The notes beneath the pieces were generated by a model that was not told where the DNA came from, searched no databases, and saw only the letters and a program-made list of their open reading frames with translations. Shown here piece after piece: positions 1-7,064 of a stretch of DNA of 9,457 nucleotides (its first letter is position 1; every line of letters starts with the position of its first letter). The position numbers were made by a program, and so were the translations under genes. Location: assembly GCA_937874965.1 (NCBI GenBank), contig CALNCD010000057.1, positions 1 through 9,457 of the forward strand. Direction: 5' to 3'. The DNA is from an uncultured Erysipelotrichaceae bacterium. GTDB lineage: Bacteria > Bacillota_I > Bacilli_A > Erysipelotrichales > Erysipelotrichaceae.

Positions 1-608
1 CAATTATTACTTCCAATACTTCTGCACTCCCACTTACCGATTTAACGAGAAATGCGAAGCATCCGGAACGCTTTTTCATCACTCATTTCTTTGCTCCACC
101 GCAATTAATTCCATTGGTTGAAATTATAAAACTTGAAAACTATCGTGAAGATTTACTTCAAGAAATTGTTAGTTTTTTGAAAGTTTGTGGTAAATCACCT
201 ATTGTTTTAAAGAAAGAGGTTCCTGGATTTATTGCGAATCGGATTCAGATGGCTATTCTCAGAGAATGTTTTTGGCTTTACGAAAATGATATAGCGACTG
301 CCGAAGATATTGACACTGTTATGAAAGATAGCCTCGGATTTAGATATGTCTTTCTTGGTCCATTGGAAGGTCAAGACATTGCAGGTTTGAATACGCCTTA
401 CTATGTTTCGCAAACGTTATTCCCGGTGATCTCCGATACAAAGGAACCACCAAAATTTTTGAAAAAGATGATAGATGAAAATAAACTGGGAATAAGAACA
501 AATGAAGGTTTCTATTCATACGGGCCGGGTGAAGTTGATAGAAAACTTAAAGAACGCGATGAACATTTTCTCGATGTCTACCTTCTGAAACAAAAGACAA
601 AGAGATAA
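1..608 (+). CDS. 3-hydroxyacyl-CoA dehydrogenase family protein, C-terminal part (5' end outside window)
   Basis: The reading frame is open from base 3 to the TAA at 606-608 (201 codons), so the gene enters from the left. The TTG at 114 is internal, because the family signature lies upstream of it. Near the edge I read SNTSAL followed by RFFITHFFAPPQ, which matches the active-site Ser and His of the family (SNTS and MHFFNP in relatives). Then comes VPGFIANRIQ with the conserved Asn, then the C-terminal dimerisation helices, and finally KLGIRTNEGFYSY, close to the usual GxKTGKGFYxY ending. The NAD-binding Rossmann domain, about 110-120 residues, is missing to the left. The family oxidises L-3-hydroxyacyl-CoA or similar 3-hydroxy acids with NAD+. 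The segment LGFRYVFLGPLEGQD resembles the lambda-crystallin/L-gulonate and carnitine dehydrogenase branch more than butyryl-CoA pathway Hbd, so the substrate may not be an acyl-CoA. Family assignment is firm; the substrate is unknown. Confidence 0.88.
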   Translation, partial: IITSNTSALPLTDLTRNAKHPERFFITHFFAPPQLIPLVEIIKLENYREDLLQEIVSFLKVCGKSPIVLKKEVPGFIANRIQMAILRECFWLYENDIATAEDIDTVMKDSLGFRYVFLGPLEGQDIAGLNTPYYVSQTLFPVISDTKEPPKFLKKMIDENKLGIRTNEGFYSYGPGEVDRKLKERDEHFLDVYLLKQKTKR

Positions 609-718
609 TCATCACATTAATGGTTGGGTTACTATAGTAGAGAGTGAAATAAGTTATCTATTTATGCTCGAGAGATTGATCTATTGATTAATAGTCGAAT
701 GAAGTCATTGATATATTT

Positions 719-771
719 TCGTAAATTGTAATAAGAAGTGAACAACTTCATAGTGCAATTTACGATTTTTT
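719..771 (+). terminator. Rho-independent terminator after the dehydrogenase gene
   Basis: A 10-bp perfect stem (719-728 TCGTAAATTG with 756-765 CAATTTACGA) encloses a second hairpin (GAAGT 735-739 with ACTTC 745-749) and is followed by six T (766-771). It lies 110 bases after the dehydrogenase stop and before the MarR promoter, so it separates the two transcription units. There is no T-tract on the other strand, so it probably works in one direction only. Confidence 0.8.
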
Positions 772-804
772 AATTGAAGTGCTTTATTACGAACTTAATT
801 GATA

Positions 805-832
805 TTGACTAATTTAAATTGAGTTGTATAAT
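805..832 (+). promoter_or_regulatory. Sigma-A-type promoter of the marR-ABC-ABC operon
   Basis: TTGACT (805-810, five of six consensus bases) and a perfect TATAAT (827-832) are separated by 16 bp in AT-rich DNA. They lie just downstream of the preceding terminator and 70 bases before the MarR start codon. Transcription would begin near 838-840, inside the palindrome at 834-847. Confidence 0.8.
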
Positions 833-833
833 T

Positions 834-847
834 GTAAGGTACCTTAC
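834..847. promoter_or_regulatory. Perfect 14-bp palindrome, probable MarR operator
   Basis: GTAAGGTACCTTAC is identical to its reverse complement. It begins 2 bp after the -10 box and spans the predicted transcription start, a classic position for a dimeric repressor to block RNA polymerase. The adjacent downstream gene encodes a MarR-family dimeric winged-helix protein, and such proteins usually repress their own operon. Binding by this MarR protein is inferred, not shown. Confidence 0.7.
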
Positions 848-902
848 TATTAGCCGAGTTGATAGATGGTAGTTTAATTAGAAAGGAAGGTGACATTTAA
901 TA

Positions 903-1361
903 ATGCACAGTAAAAGTATGAAACCGGAATCTCTAGTAGCGTTTCGTATAAAATCTCTTAATAATAAAATAACCAGATATTTTGAAAGACATTCACTAAA
1001 AGAGAATGAAGATAATATTACAGGAATGCAGTTTGCAGTGCTCGGATTCATTAATGAGAAAGAAAGAATTTCAAAGGTCTATCAAAAAGATATAGAAGAA
1101 GAATTCAATATTCGTAGATCTACTGCATCTGAGATGGCGTATCATTTAGAGGAAAAAGATCTTATTCGAAGAGTTAGAAGTAAAGAGGATGCGCGAGCAA
1201 AAGAAATTCAGCTTACTCAAAAAGGGAGAGAACTTGAAGAAATTGCGAGAATGAATGCTATAAATTTACAAAATGCCCTTACCCGAAACTTGACTGATAA
1301 TGAAGTCAGTCTTTTTTTTGAGTTAATCGGTAAGATAGAAATAAGTTTAGAAAATGACTAA
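903..1361 (+). CDS. MarR-family transcriptional regulator of the ABC exporter operon
   Basis: A 152-residue protein of normal MarR length. The ATG at 903 follows a strong ribosome binding site, AAGGAAGGTGA (882-892). The N-terminal helix (about residues 10-30) and C-terminal helices (about 106-150) would form the dimer interface. The winged helix spans about residues 40-105: QKDIEEEFNIRRSTASEMAYHL holds the helix-turn-helix with its recognition helix near 71-83. The wing follows, with the family's basic and acidic pattern RVRSKEDARAKEIQLT (about 90-105, equivalent to the DxR wing motif). It is the first gene of an operon with the two ABC exporter genes (24 bp to the next start). In this common arrangement MarR represses the pump until an exported compound or a related signal releases it. 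The inducer cannot be read from the sequence. Confidence 0.9.
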   Translation: MHSKSMKPESLVAFRIKSLNNKITRYFERHSLKENEDNITGMQFAVLGFINEKERISKVYQKDIEEEFNIRRSTASEMAYHLEEKDLIRRVRSKEDARAKEIQLTQKGRELEEIARMNAINLQNALTRNLTDNEVSLFFELIGKIEISLEND

Positions 1362-1385
1362 ATCTACTAAATTATGGAGGAGAAT

Positions 1386-3116
1386 ATGTTAAAGAAGTAT
1401 GCTGAATTTGTAAAAGGATATGAAAAAGAAACTCTTATTACAATCATAAGTGTTGTTGTAGAAGTAATTATTGATGTAATTATACCTTTACTAATGGCAA
1501 ATATTATTGATAAGGGAATTACGAATGGACAGATGAATCAGATTCTTAAATTTGGTCTATATTTAGTTCTGTGCTGTATTGTATCGATAGTAAGTGGTGC
1601 TTTATCAGGCTGGTTTTGTGCAAAGGCAAGTGCTGGATTTGCTCTGAATCTTCGGGATAAAATATTTGACCAAATACAACTGTTTTCTTTCACGAATATT
1701 GATAAATTTTCAACATCCAGTTTAGTAACTCGGCTGACAACTGATGTTACAAATGTTCAAAATGCATTTCAGGTCATTGTTAGAATATGCGCACGTGCTC
1801 CTTTGATGATTGTATTTTGTACTGTAATGGTGTTTCGTATAAACAGTCAACTTGCTCTGATTTTTTTAGCTGCAATTCCAGTTTTGGGAATAGGGCTTGT
1901 ATTGTTGATTATGAATGCAACTCCAATGTTTGAAAAAGCGATTGCACAGTATGATAATCTAAACAACATTGTTCAGGAGAATATAAGAGGAATTCGTGTC
2001 GTAAAAGGCTTTTCAAGAGAAAAACATGAAGTTTCAAAATTTTCAAAAATTTCCAGCGTTATTTATAAAACTTACACTCGAGCTGAAACCATTGTGGCAT
2101 TAAATAATCCTTTGCTTCAATTTTGCTTATATACTTGTACACTCGTGATTTGCTATATTGGTGCACATTTAATTGTGAATGATAACTTTACAACTGGACA
2201 GTTAATGAGTGTACTGACCTACTCTTCACAAATATTGATGAGTTTAATTTTCTTGTCAACAGTATTAGTCATGGTAATGGTTTCTCGGGCATCTTTACAT
2301 CGGATTGCAGAAGTTTTAGATGAAAAAAGCGATATCCAAAATCAAGAAAATGTAATGAGTTCAAATGAATATGATATTGAATTTAATAATGTAAGTTTTA
2401 AATATAAACTTGAAGCATCAAAACGTGCGCTTAACAGTATTAACATAAAAATTGAGGCTGGAAAGACAATTGGAATTGTTGGACCTACTGGATCGGGAAA
2501 ATCATCCTTAGTCCAGTTGATACCTCGACTGTATGATGCAACGGAAGGTCAAATTCTTGTTGGTGGCGTTGATGTTAAAAATTTTGACATTGAAGAATTA
2601 AGGAAACATATTTCGATTGTTTTACAGAAAAATATTCTTTTTGAGGGTACCATTCTAGATAACATTCGGTGGGGCAAGCCTGATGCAACAGAAGATGAAG
2701 TTTACCATGCATGCGTGATTGCGCAAGCAGATGAATTTATTCAAAGATTACCTGATAAATATGAGACACGAATTGAACAAGGTGGAAGCAATGTTTCTGG
2801 TGGTCAAAAGCAACGTCTCTGTATTGCACGGGCATTAATAGGAAATCCCAAAATCATTATTTTTGATGACTCGACGAGTGCGGTTGACACCAAAACAGAT
2901 GCACTTATCCAAAAGAACTTACAGCTGTCAATACCAGGATCAACTAAAATCACTATTGCACAAAGAATCTCTTCTGTTGAAAATGCGGATATGATTATTG
3001 TGTTGGATAATGGGGAAGTTGAATCCGTAGGAAATCACCAGGAGTTATTGAAGAGTAGTGAAATATATCGTGAGATGTATGAATCACAAATGAATGGAGG
3101 AATTGCGAATGAGTAA
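1386..3116 (+). CDS. Heterodimeric ABC exporter half-transporter, degenerate-site subunit
   Basis: A 576-residue fused membrane and ATPase half-transporter. I start it at ATG 1386, because GGAGG (1376-1380) lies 5 bases upstream. The ATG at 1374 overlaps that site and has no ribosome binding site of its own. Residues 1 to about 310 form the six-helix type IV exporter domain, and about 330-576 the nucleotide-binding domain. Walker A is GPTGSGKSS (366-374), the Q-loop lies in VLQKNILFEGT, and the signature VSGGQ is canonical (470-474). The residue after the Walker B Asp494 is Asp495 instead of the catalytic Glu, and the H-loop is AQR with Gln526 instead of His. These two changes mark the non-hydrolysing subunit, as in TM287, BmrC and similar proteins. 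It pairs with the next gene, which overlaps it by 8 bp. Likely role: export of drugs, lipids or other amphiphiles across the cytoplasmic membrane; the substrate is unknown. Confidence 0.92.
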   Translation: MLKKYAEFVKGYEKETLITIISVVVEVIIDVIIPLLMANIIDKGITNGQMNQILKFGLYLVLCCIVSIVSGALSGWFCAKASAGFALNLRDKIFDQIQLFSFTNIDKFSTSSLVTRLTTDVTNVQNAFQVIVRICARAPLMIVFCTVMVFRINSQLALIFLAAIPVLGIGLVLLIMNATPMFEKAIAQYDNLNNIVQENIRGIRVVKGFSREKHEVSKFSKISSVIYKTYTRAETIVALNNPLLQFCLYTCTLVICYIGAHLIVNDNFTTGQLMSVLTYSSQILMSLIFLSTVLVMVMVSRASLHRIAEVLDEKSDIQNQENVMSSNEYDIEFNNVSFKYKLEASKRALNSINIKIEAGKTIGIVGPTGSGKSSLVQLIPRLYDATEGQILVGGVDVKNFDIEELRKHISIVLQKNILFEGTILDNIRWGKPDATEDEVYHACVIAQADEFIQRLPDKYETRIEQGGSNVSGGQKQRLCIARALIGNPKIIIFDDSTSAVDTKTDALIQKNLQLSIPGSTKITIAQRISSVENADMIIVLDNGEVESVGNHQELLKSSEIYREMYESQMNGGIANE

Positions 3117-4986
3117 ACTAAAAATCATACAGGATGATTCGACTGTAATCACTATTAAACGTGTGTTTGAATATATTGTCAGAGGTCATAAATCCAAATT
3201 TCTATTTGTCCTTGTCAGTATCTTAATTAATGTAATAGCGAATGTGGCAGGTTCATTATTTATTCGAATTCTAATCGATGAATACATTACGCCACTTCTA
3301 GGAGTCTCAAATCCGGTGATGACCTCCTTATACTATGCAATTTCAATTATGGGATTTATCTATCTATTAGGTGTCGTATTTGGATATTTATATAATCGAA
3401 TTATGATACAGATAAGTCAAAGTGTTCAAAGAGAAATAAGAAATGATATGTTTTCAAAAATGCAATCATTGCCAATTGAATATTTTGATACAAATAGTTT
3501 TGGTGATATCATGAGCCGGTATACAAATGATATTGATACTTTGCGCCAAGCCATATCACAAAGTATGCCTGCTTTGCTTTCTTCCATAATCATGATTGTT
3601 ATGGTTTTAACCACAATGGCTATTACAAGCATTCCTTTGACACTATTGGTGGTTTTTATGTCATTTATCATTATTCAAGTTATGAAGTATTTTTCAAGCA
3701 AAAGTGGTAAATATTTTGTGAAACAGCAGAATGACATTGGCGACCTAAATGGGTACATTGAAGAAATGATGAATGGACAACGTGTTATTAAAGTGTTTAC
3801 CTATGAACATCAAGTCAAGAATATATTTGTAGAAAAAAATAGGCAGCTGTTCAAAAGTGTTAACAATGCCAATCGGTACATCAACATGGTATTACCAATT
3901 TCAATGAATCTTGCCAATCTAATGTACGTACTTGTTGCAATCATTGGTGGAATTTTATCTGTGAGTGGAATGAGCGGATTATCGTTAGGCGCGATTGCGT
4001 CATTTTTACAGTTAACACGATCATTTAATCAACCTGTCAGCCAAATATCCCAGCAGATGAATTCTGTAATTGTCGCAATTGCCGGTGCAAAACGAATTTT
4101 TGAAGTCATAGACTCAAGTCCTGAAGTCGATGATGGTAAGATAACCTTGGTCAATGCGATTGTTAACGATTATCAAATTGTTGAAAGTGATAAGTATACA
4201 GGTCAATGGGCGTGGAAAGAAGTAGAAAAGAAGAATGTTAAGTACACATTGCTTCGCGGTGATGTCCGTTTTGAGGATGTCATATTCAGTTATGATGGGA
4301 TTAAAACTGTATTAAATAATATTTCACTATATGCGAAGCCAGGTCAAAAAATTGCTTTTGTAGGTGCAACAGGGTCAGGTAAAACCACTATAATTAATTT
4401 GATCAACCGGTTATATGAGATTGAAGACGGAAATATTTTATACGATGGAATCAATATCAAAGATATTCGGAAAAGTGATCTTAGACGCTCATTAGGGATT
4501 GTATTGCAGGATGTTAACTTATTTACTGGTACTGTCATGGAGAACATTCGGTATGGTAACCTTAATGCTTCTGATGAAGATGTGGTTTCTGCTGCTAAGT
4601 TGGCCGAAGTTCATGATATTATTGAACGATTACCACAGGGATATCAGACCATTTTAACAGGTGACGGATCTGGATTATCACAAGGTCAACGTCAATTACT
4701 ATCTATTGCACGAGCTGCTGTATCCAATCCGCCAGTTATGATACTTGATGAGGCAACCTCGAGTATTGATACACGAACTGAGAAAAGTGTTCAACGTGGT
4801 ATGGATAATTTGATGAAAGGAAGGACCGTGTTCGTGATTGCTCATAGATTATCAACAATTAACAATTCAAAAGCGATTATGTTTTTACAAGATGGTGAAA
4901 TTGTTGAAAGAGGCAATCATCAGCAACTACTAGAATTAAAAGGAAAATACTACCAATTATTTACAGGCATCTTCGAATTAGAGTAG
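3109..4986 (+). CDS. Heterodimeric ABC exporter half-transporter, catalytic subunit
   Basis: A 625-residue half-transporter that partners the previous gene. ATG 3109 is chosen because TGGAGG (3095-3100) lies 8 bases upstream. The ATG at 3094 is part of that site. The start overlaps the upstream stop within ATGAGTAA, which suggests translational coupling and equal dosage. The membrane domain covers about residues 15-330 and the ATPase domain about 385-625. Walker A is GATGSGKTT (419-427), Walker B is MILDEATS with catalytic Glu548, and the H-loop is IAHRLS with His579, all intact. The signature is LSQGQ (523-527) instead of LSGGQ. So the consensus ATP site is formed by this protein's Walker motifs and the partner's VSGGQ, and the degenerate site by the partner's Asp/Gln and this LSQGQ. 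A linker of about 45 residues with YTGQWAWKEVE and LLRGDVRFEDV precedes the ATPase core. I recall similar linkers in clostridial relatives. The substrate is unknown. Confidence 0.93.
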   Translation: MSKLKIIQDDSTVITIKRVFEYIVRGHKSKFLFVLVSILINVIANVAGSLFIRILIDEYITPLLGVSNPVMTSLYYAISIMGFIYLLGVVFGYLYNRIMIQISQSVQREIRNDMFSKMQSLPIEYFDTNSFGDIMSRYTNDIDTLRQAISQSMPALLSSIIMIVMVLTTMAITSIPLTLLVVFMSFIIIQVMKYFSSKSGKYFVKQQNDIGDLNGYIEEMMNGQRVIKVFTYEHQVKNIFVEKNRQLFKSVNNANRYINMVLPISMNLANLMYVLVAIIGGILSVSGMSGLSLGAIASFLQLTRSFNQPVSQISQQMNSVIVAIAGAKRIFEVIDSSPEVDDGKITLVNAIVNDYQIVESDKYTGQWAWKEVEKKNVKYTLLRGDVRFEDVIFSYDGIKTVLNNISLYAKPGQKIAFVGATGSGKTTIINLINRLYEIEDGNILYDGINIKDIRKSDLRRSLGIVLQDVNLFTGTVMENIRYGNLNASDEDVVSAAKLAEVHDIIERLPQGYQTILTGDGSGLSQGQRQLLSIARAAVSNPPVMILDEATSSIDTRTEKSVQRGMDNLMKGRTVFVIAHRLSTINNSKAIMFLQDGEIVERGNHQQLLELKGKYYQLFTGIFELE

Positions 4987-5044
4987 ACGAAGTTCTTAGT
5001 TGTAGATAGACTTTTCTAATAAAAATGTTAATATTCAAAAATGT

Positions 5045-5087
5045 ACTGCATAGCTTGCCATATTTTAAGGTTTCTTATGCAGTTTTT
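5045..5087 (+). terminator. Terminator of the ABC exporter operon, possibly bidirectional
   Basis: ACTGCATA (5045-5052) pairs perfectly with TATGCAGT (5076-5083), and T runs on through 5087. It lies 58 bases after the second ABC gene. Read from the other strand, the stem is followed after three bases by five T, so it could also stop leftward transcription coming from the fetB side. Confidence 0.65.
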
Positions 5088-5198
5088 AATAACAGCGTAT
5101 TGTAGAAGAAAGTTGTCCACCTTGCAGCATTAGAAATGCACCATTGAAGAAATCCAAGTATCATTGCGTTGGTAACACTTATGAGAAAGGAATCATCA

Positions 5199-5410
5199 AT
5201 GATGCAATATAATTATGTCTGAACGGATAGAAATTCAAACAATAAAACGCCTTGGCTACTCGAACTGACATATTGCACGAGCGATTGATTGATCACACTC
5301 GACCATCAGCAACGACATCAAACGAGGGACACTCTTGTAAGTTAAATGGGTGAACTAAAAGGAAATCTATTAGAGTGGCTACTTCGCAGAAACAGGGGAA
5401 ACTGGACGAA
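5199..5410 (+). pseudogene. Decayed IS30-family transposase, N-terminal fragment
   Basis: Reading from 5215 gives SERIEIQTIKRLGYSN, then stop, HIARAID, stop, SHSTISNDIKRGTLL, stop, and further on YFAETGETGR. This matches the N-terminal helix-turn-helix of IS30-family transposases (SERIKIETLLxxGYSxRxIAxxLxRSxSTISxEIKRG). The two early stops are TGA at 5266 and 5290, where the family has Arg, so each fits a CGA-to-TGA change. The frame from 5215 otherwise holds to about 5410 despite further TAA and TAG stops. The original start was probably ATG 5199 (MMQYNYV) behind AGAAAGGA, which now needs one frameshift to join. Only about 70 of the usual 300 or more residues remain. It is dead and probably old. 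The identification rests on motif recognition alone. Confidence 0.62.
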
Positions 5411-5605
5411 TGTCAAGAAAGTAGACACAAAAAAGTTTAGTTATCCGTGTTATTATTAAAATAATCATACTCTTTTGCATTTGGAGTCATCATTAAATTG
5501 GCGGAGCGAAGTCTCATCAAGTTATAAAATCCTTCAATGTATTCGAATACAAGAAAAGTTAGATTAACTCTCTCCTGTTGATTTCAGAGTCTCCAATAAC
5601 TTAAC
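5411..5605 (-). mobile_element. Terminal fragment of an IS3-family element with transposase C-terminus
   Basis: On the - strand, the reading that ends at the TAA at 5437-5439 gives LVFEYIEGFYN, then MRLRSANLMMTPNAKEYDYF. This matches the C-terminal DDE region of IS3-family OrfB proteins (IFEYIExFYNxxRxHSxLGYxTPxE). Further upstream LLETLK (about 5583-5600) corresponds to the SFFxTLK motif before it but is in another frame, so the fragment carries at least one frameshift. The usual His in RxHS is Arg here. Beyond the stop codon the sequence runs to TGTCAAGAAAGTAGACA (5411-5427, + strand), a likely element end because IS3 ends begin with TG. It abruptly interrupts the IS30 relic. The rest of the element is absent; homology fades near 5605. 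Confidence 0.6.
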
Positions 5606-5640
5606 CTTATCGGGTGATTTTATACTGTAGTTTCAGTGTT

Positions 5641-6420
5641 CTAGTTCCATTCAATGATTTTGCGTGGGGTAATGAAGGTTTTATACCCGATATAAAGACT
5701 GGAAAATGTCGCAAGGGCTGTTCCCGTGCAGATTGCGATCATAATCGCAATCTGGTAGAGAATGGCTGTCATGGGAAGTGTTCCAGATAGAATCTGCCCG
5801 GTCATCATTCCTGGCAGCGAAATGATTCCCATACTGATCATTGAATTCAAAGTCGGAATCAGCGCTGTTTCCAAAGCGGTGTTCAGAAAGGGTTTGAGAA
5901 TCTGATCAGGGGTTGCTCCTGCATTCAAGAGACTTTCAATCTTGTTTTTATTGAGGTTCATGGTTTCATTTAAAGTTTTTAAAGCGAGGTTCATGCCGCT
6001 CATGCTATTGCCGATAATCATTCCGGCAATGGGAATTGTATATTGGGGGTTGAAGAAGTTGACACCGATCATGACCGAAACAAAGAAGAAGGTGATCAGT
6101 GTTCCTGAAAGTGCAATGGATAAGACAATTACTTTCTTGAAGGATGCGTTAAATGATTTGTTCTTGGAAAGTACGCGATGGATGGAGAAGAGAATCATGG
6201 CAGCGAGGTACAGAATGACAAAGAGCGGATGAGGATTCTTGAAAATGTAGGTCAGCACTAATCCGCATAGGTAAAGCTGTATGCTCATGCGCAAACTTCC
6301 GATCAACAATAGGCGTGCTTCATTGATCTTCGCCCTTTTCATGATAAACAAGACAATCAGTAATAACAAATAGATCGAGCTGAATTGAAATATATTCAGT
6401 TCAATAATGGTTGTGTTCAT
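5641..6420 (-). CDS. fetB: FetB-like iron-export ABC transporter permease (UPF0014/YbbM family)
   Basis: A 259-residue membrane protein of family length. About seven hydrophobic segments are visible (roughly residues 13-30, 39-60, 64-84, 98-122, 131-151, 192-215 and 224-249). The family hallmarks are clear: YTIPIAGMIIGNSMSGMNLAL in the middle, and ISLPGMMTGQILSG near the C-terminus. Between them lies a cytoplasmic loop with EALLxAGATP-like residues (ESLLNAGATPDQ) that would contact the ATPase. In E. coli, FetAB exports iron and lowers hydrogen peroxide damage in iron-loaded cells; the same role is inferred here. Its ATG overlaps the stop of fetA by 1 base (TAATG), so the two are translationally coupled. 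It is the last gene of the citrate synthase-fetA-fetB operon. Its stop codon lies about 35 bases from decayed insertion sequences, yet the protein looks complete. Confidence 0.9.
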   Translation of the reverse strand: MNTTIIELNIFQFSSIYLLLLIVLFIMKRAKINEARLLLIGSLRMSIQLYLCGLVLTYIFKNPHPLFVILYLAAMILFSIHRVLSKNKSFNASFKKVIVLSIALSGTLITFFFVSVMIGVNFFNPQYTIPIAGMIIGNSMSGMNLALKTLNETMNLNKNKIESLLNAGATPDQILKPFLNTALETALIPTLNSMISMGIISLPGMMTGQILSGTLPMTAILYQIAIMIAICTGTALATFSSLYIGYKTFITPRKIIEWN

Positions 6421-7055
6421 TATGAGTTCTCCTGTTTTTCCGGTGTATCCAAGTGAATAATCTGATCACCAAAACGATCGGCGAGCGAAGCGGAATGACT
6501 GACGATGACTGTTGTCTTTTTACGGCTGCGCTGATGGTCAAGAATGTTATTGATCATGGCATCCCCAGTTTTCTGATCCAATGCTGATGTCGGTTCATCC
6601 AATAGGAGAACCTCACTTGCGAAGGAAACAAAGATGGCGGTGTACACTCGCTGCTTTTCTCCGCCGGATAGAAACTCAACATTTGCTTCGGGTTCCATGT
6701 CCAAATGGCATAGGGTCAGAAAATCACGGATGTCGTCCCGGTTCGGAACATCTTGATTCCGGTAAGCATAAAAGGTTTCAAAATTCGTGGAGATGGTTCC
6801 CGGGAAGAGAAAAGCACTTTGCGCGATGAGACATATTTTTTTGCGCAGTGCAATAGGTTCAAGGGTATTGATATCGGTGTCGTCTATCAGAATTGTCCCA
6901 GTCTCACATGGGTGGGTCGCGTTCAGCAGTTTCAATAATGTACTTTTTCCTGAACCGCTCTCGCCCATGATGAAGGTGCTTCTGTTCTCAGGGATATCTA
7001 TATTCGGGTAAGTGATTATAGATTTGAAGGATAAATTTCGGGTTTTAATGTTCAT
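6420..7055 (-). CDS. fetA: FetA-like ABC transporter ATP-binding protein
   Basis: A 211-residue stand-alone ATPase with all motifs intact: Walker A GESGSGKST (31-39), Q-loop Gln79 in LIAQSAFLFPGTI, signature LSGGEKQR (129-136), Walker B EVLLLDEPTSALD with Asp153 and catalytic Glu154, and H-loop His187 in IVSHS. The LSGGEKQRV signature and small size match FetA/YbbL, and the overlapping downstream gene is FetB. The ATG at 7055 is supported by TAGGAG 7 bases upstream; the TAG in that site is the stop codon of the citrate synthase gene, leaving a gap of only 9 bp. It would act as a homodimer on the inner face of the membrane and power iron efflux through FetB. The specificity comes from family knowledge, not from residues I can see. 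Confidence 0.9.
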   Translation of the reverse strand: MNIKTRNLSFKSIITYPNIDIPENRSTFIMGESGSGKSTLLKLLNATHPCETGTILIDDTDINTLEPIALRKKICLIAQSAFLFPGTISTNFETFYAYRNQDVPNRDDIRDFLTLCHLDMEPEANVEFLSGGEKQRVYTAIFVSFASEVLLLDEPTSALDQKTGDAMINNILDHQRSRKKTTVIVSHSASLADRFGDQIIHLDTPEKQENS

Positions 7056-7064
7056 GACAGTCTC

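Larger units (their letters stand above)
5088..5640. other. Gene-free stretch made of insertion-sequence relics
   Basis: No intact gene lies between the ABC operon terminator and the fetB stop. Bases 5088-5198 show nothing coding; they may be the outer non-coding end of the IS30 relic, but I see no matching inverted repeat. Bases 5199-5410 hold the IS30 fragment and 5411-5605 the IS3 fragment. Bases 5606-5640 hold only a weak 4-bp hairpin (ACTG...CAGT) downstream of fetB with no T-tract, so no clear terminator for the leftward operon. Confidence 0.6.

Noticed and set aside
114..116. TTG as the start of the first gene
   Set aside because: The frame is open to base 3 and encodes the conserved SNTSAL and active-site His region upstream of this codon, so the gene begins outside the window.
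5215..5410. Stop-codon recoding (UGA read as an amino acid) in the IS30 fragment
   Set aside because: TAA and TAG stops also occur in the same frame and the TGA codons fall where Arg is expected, so plain decay explains it; intact genes in the window use normal code.
6581..7011. Three + strand open frames over fetA
   Set aside because: They are antisense to an intact ATPase gene, lack family motifs and ribosome binding sites, and overlap each other.
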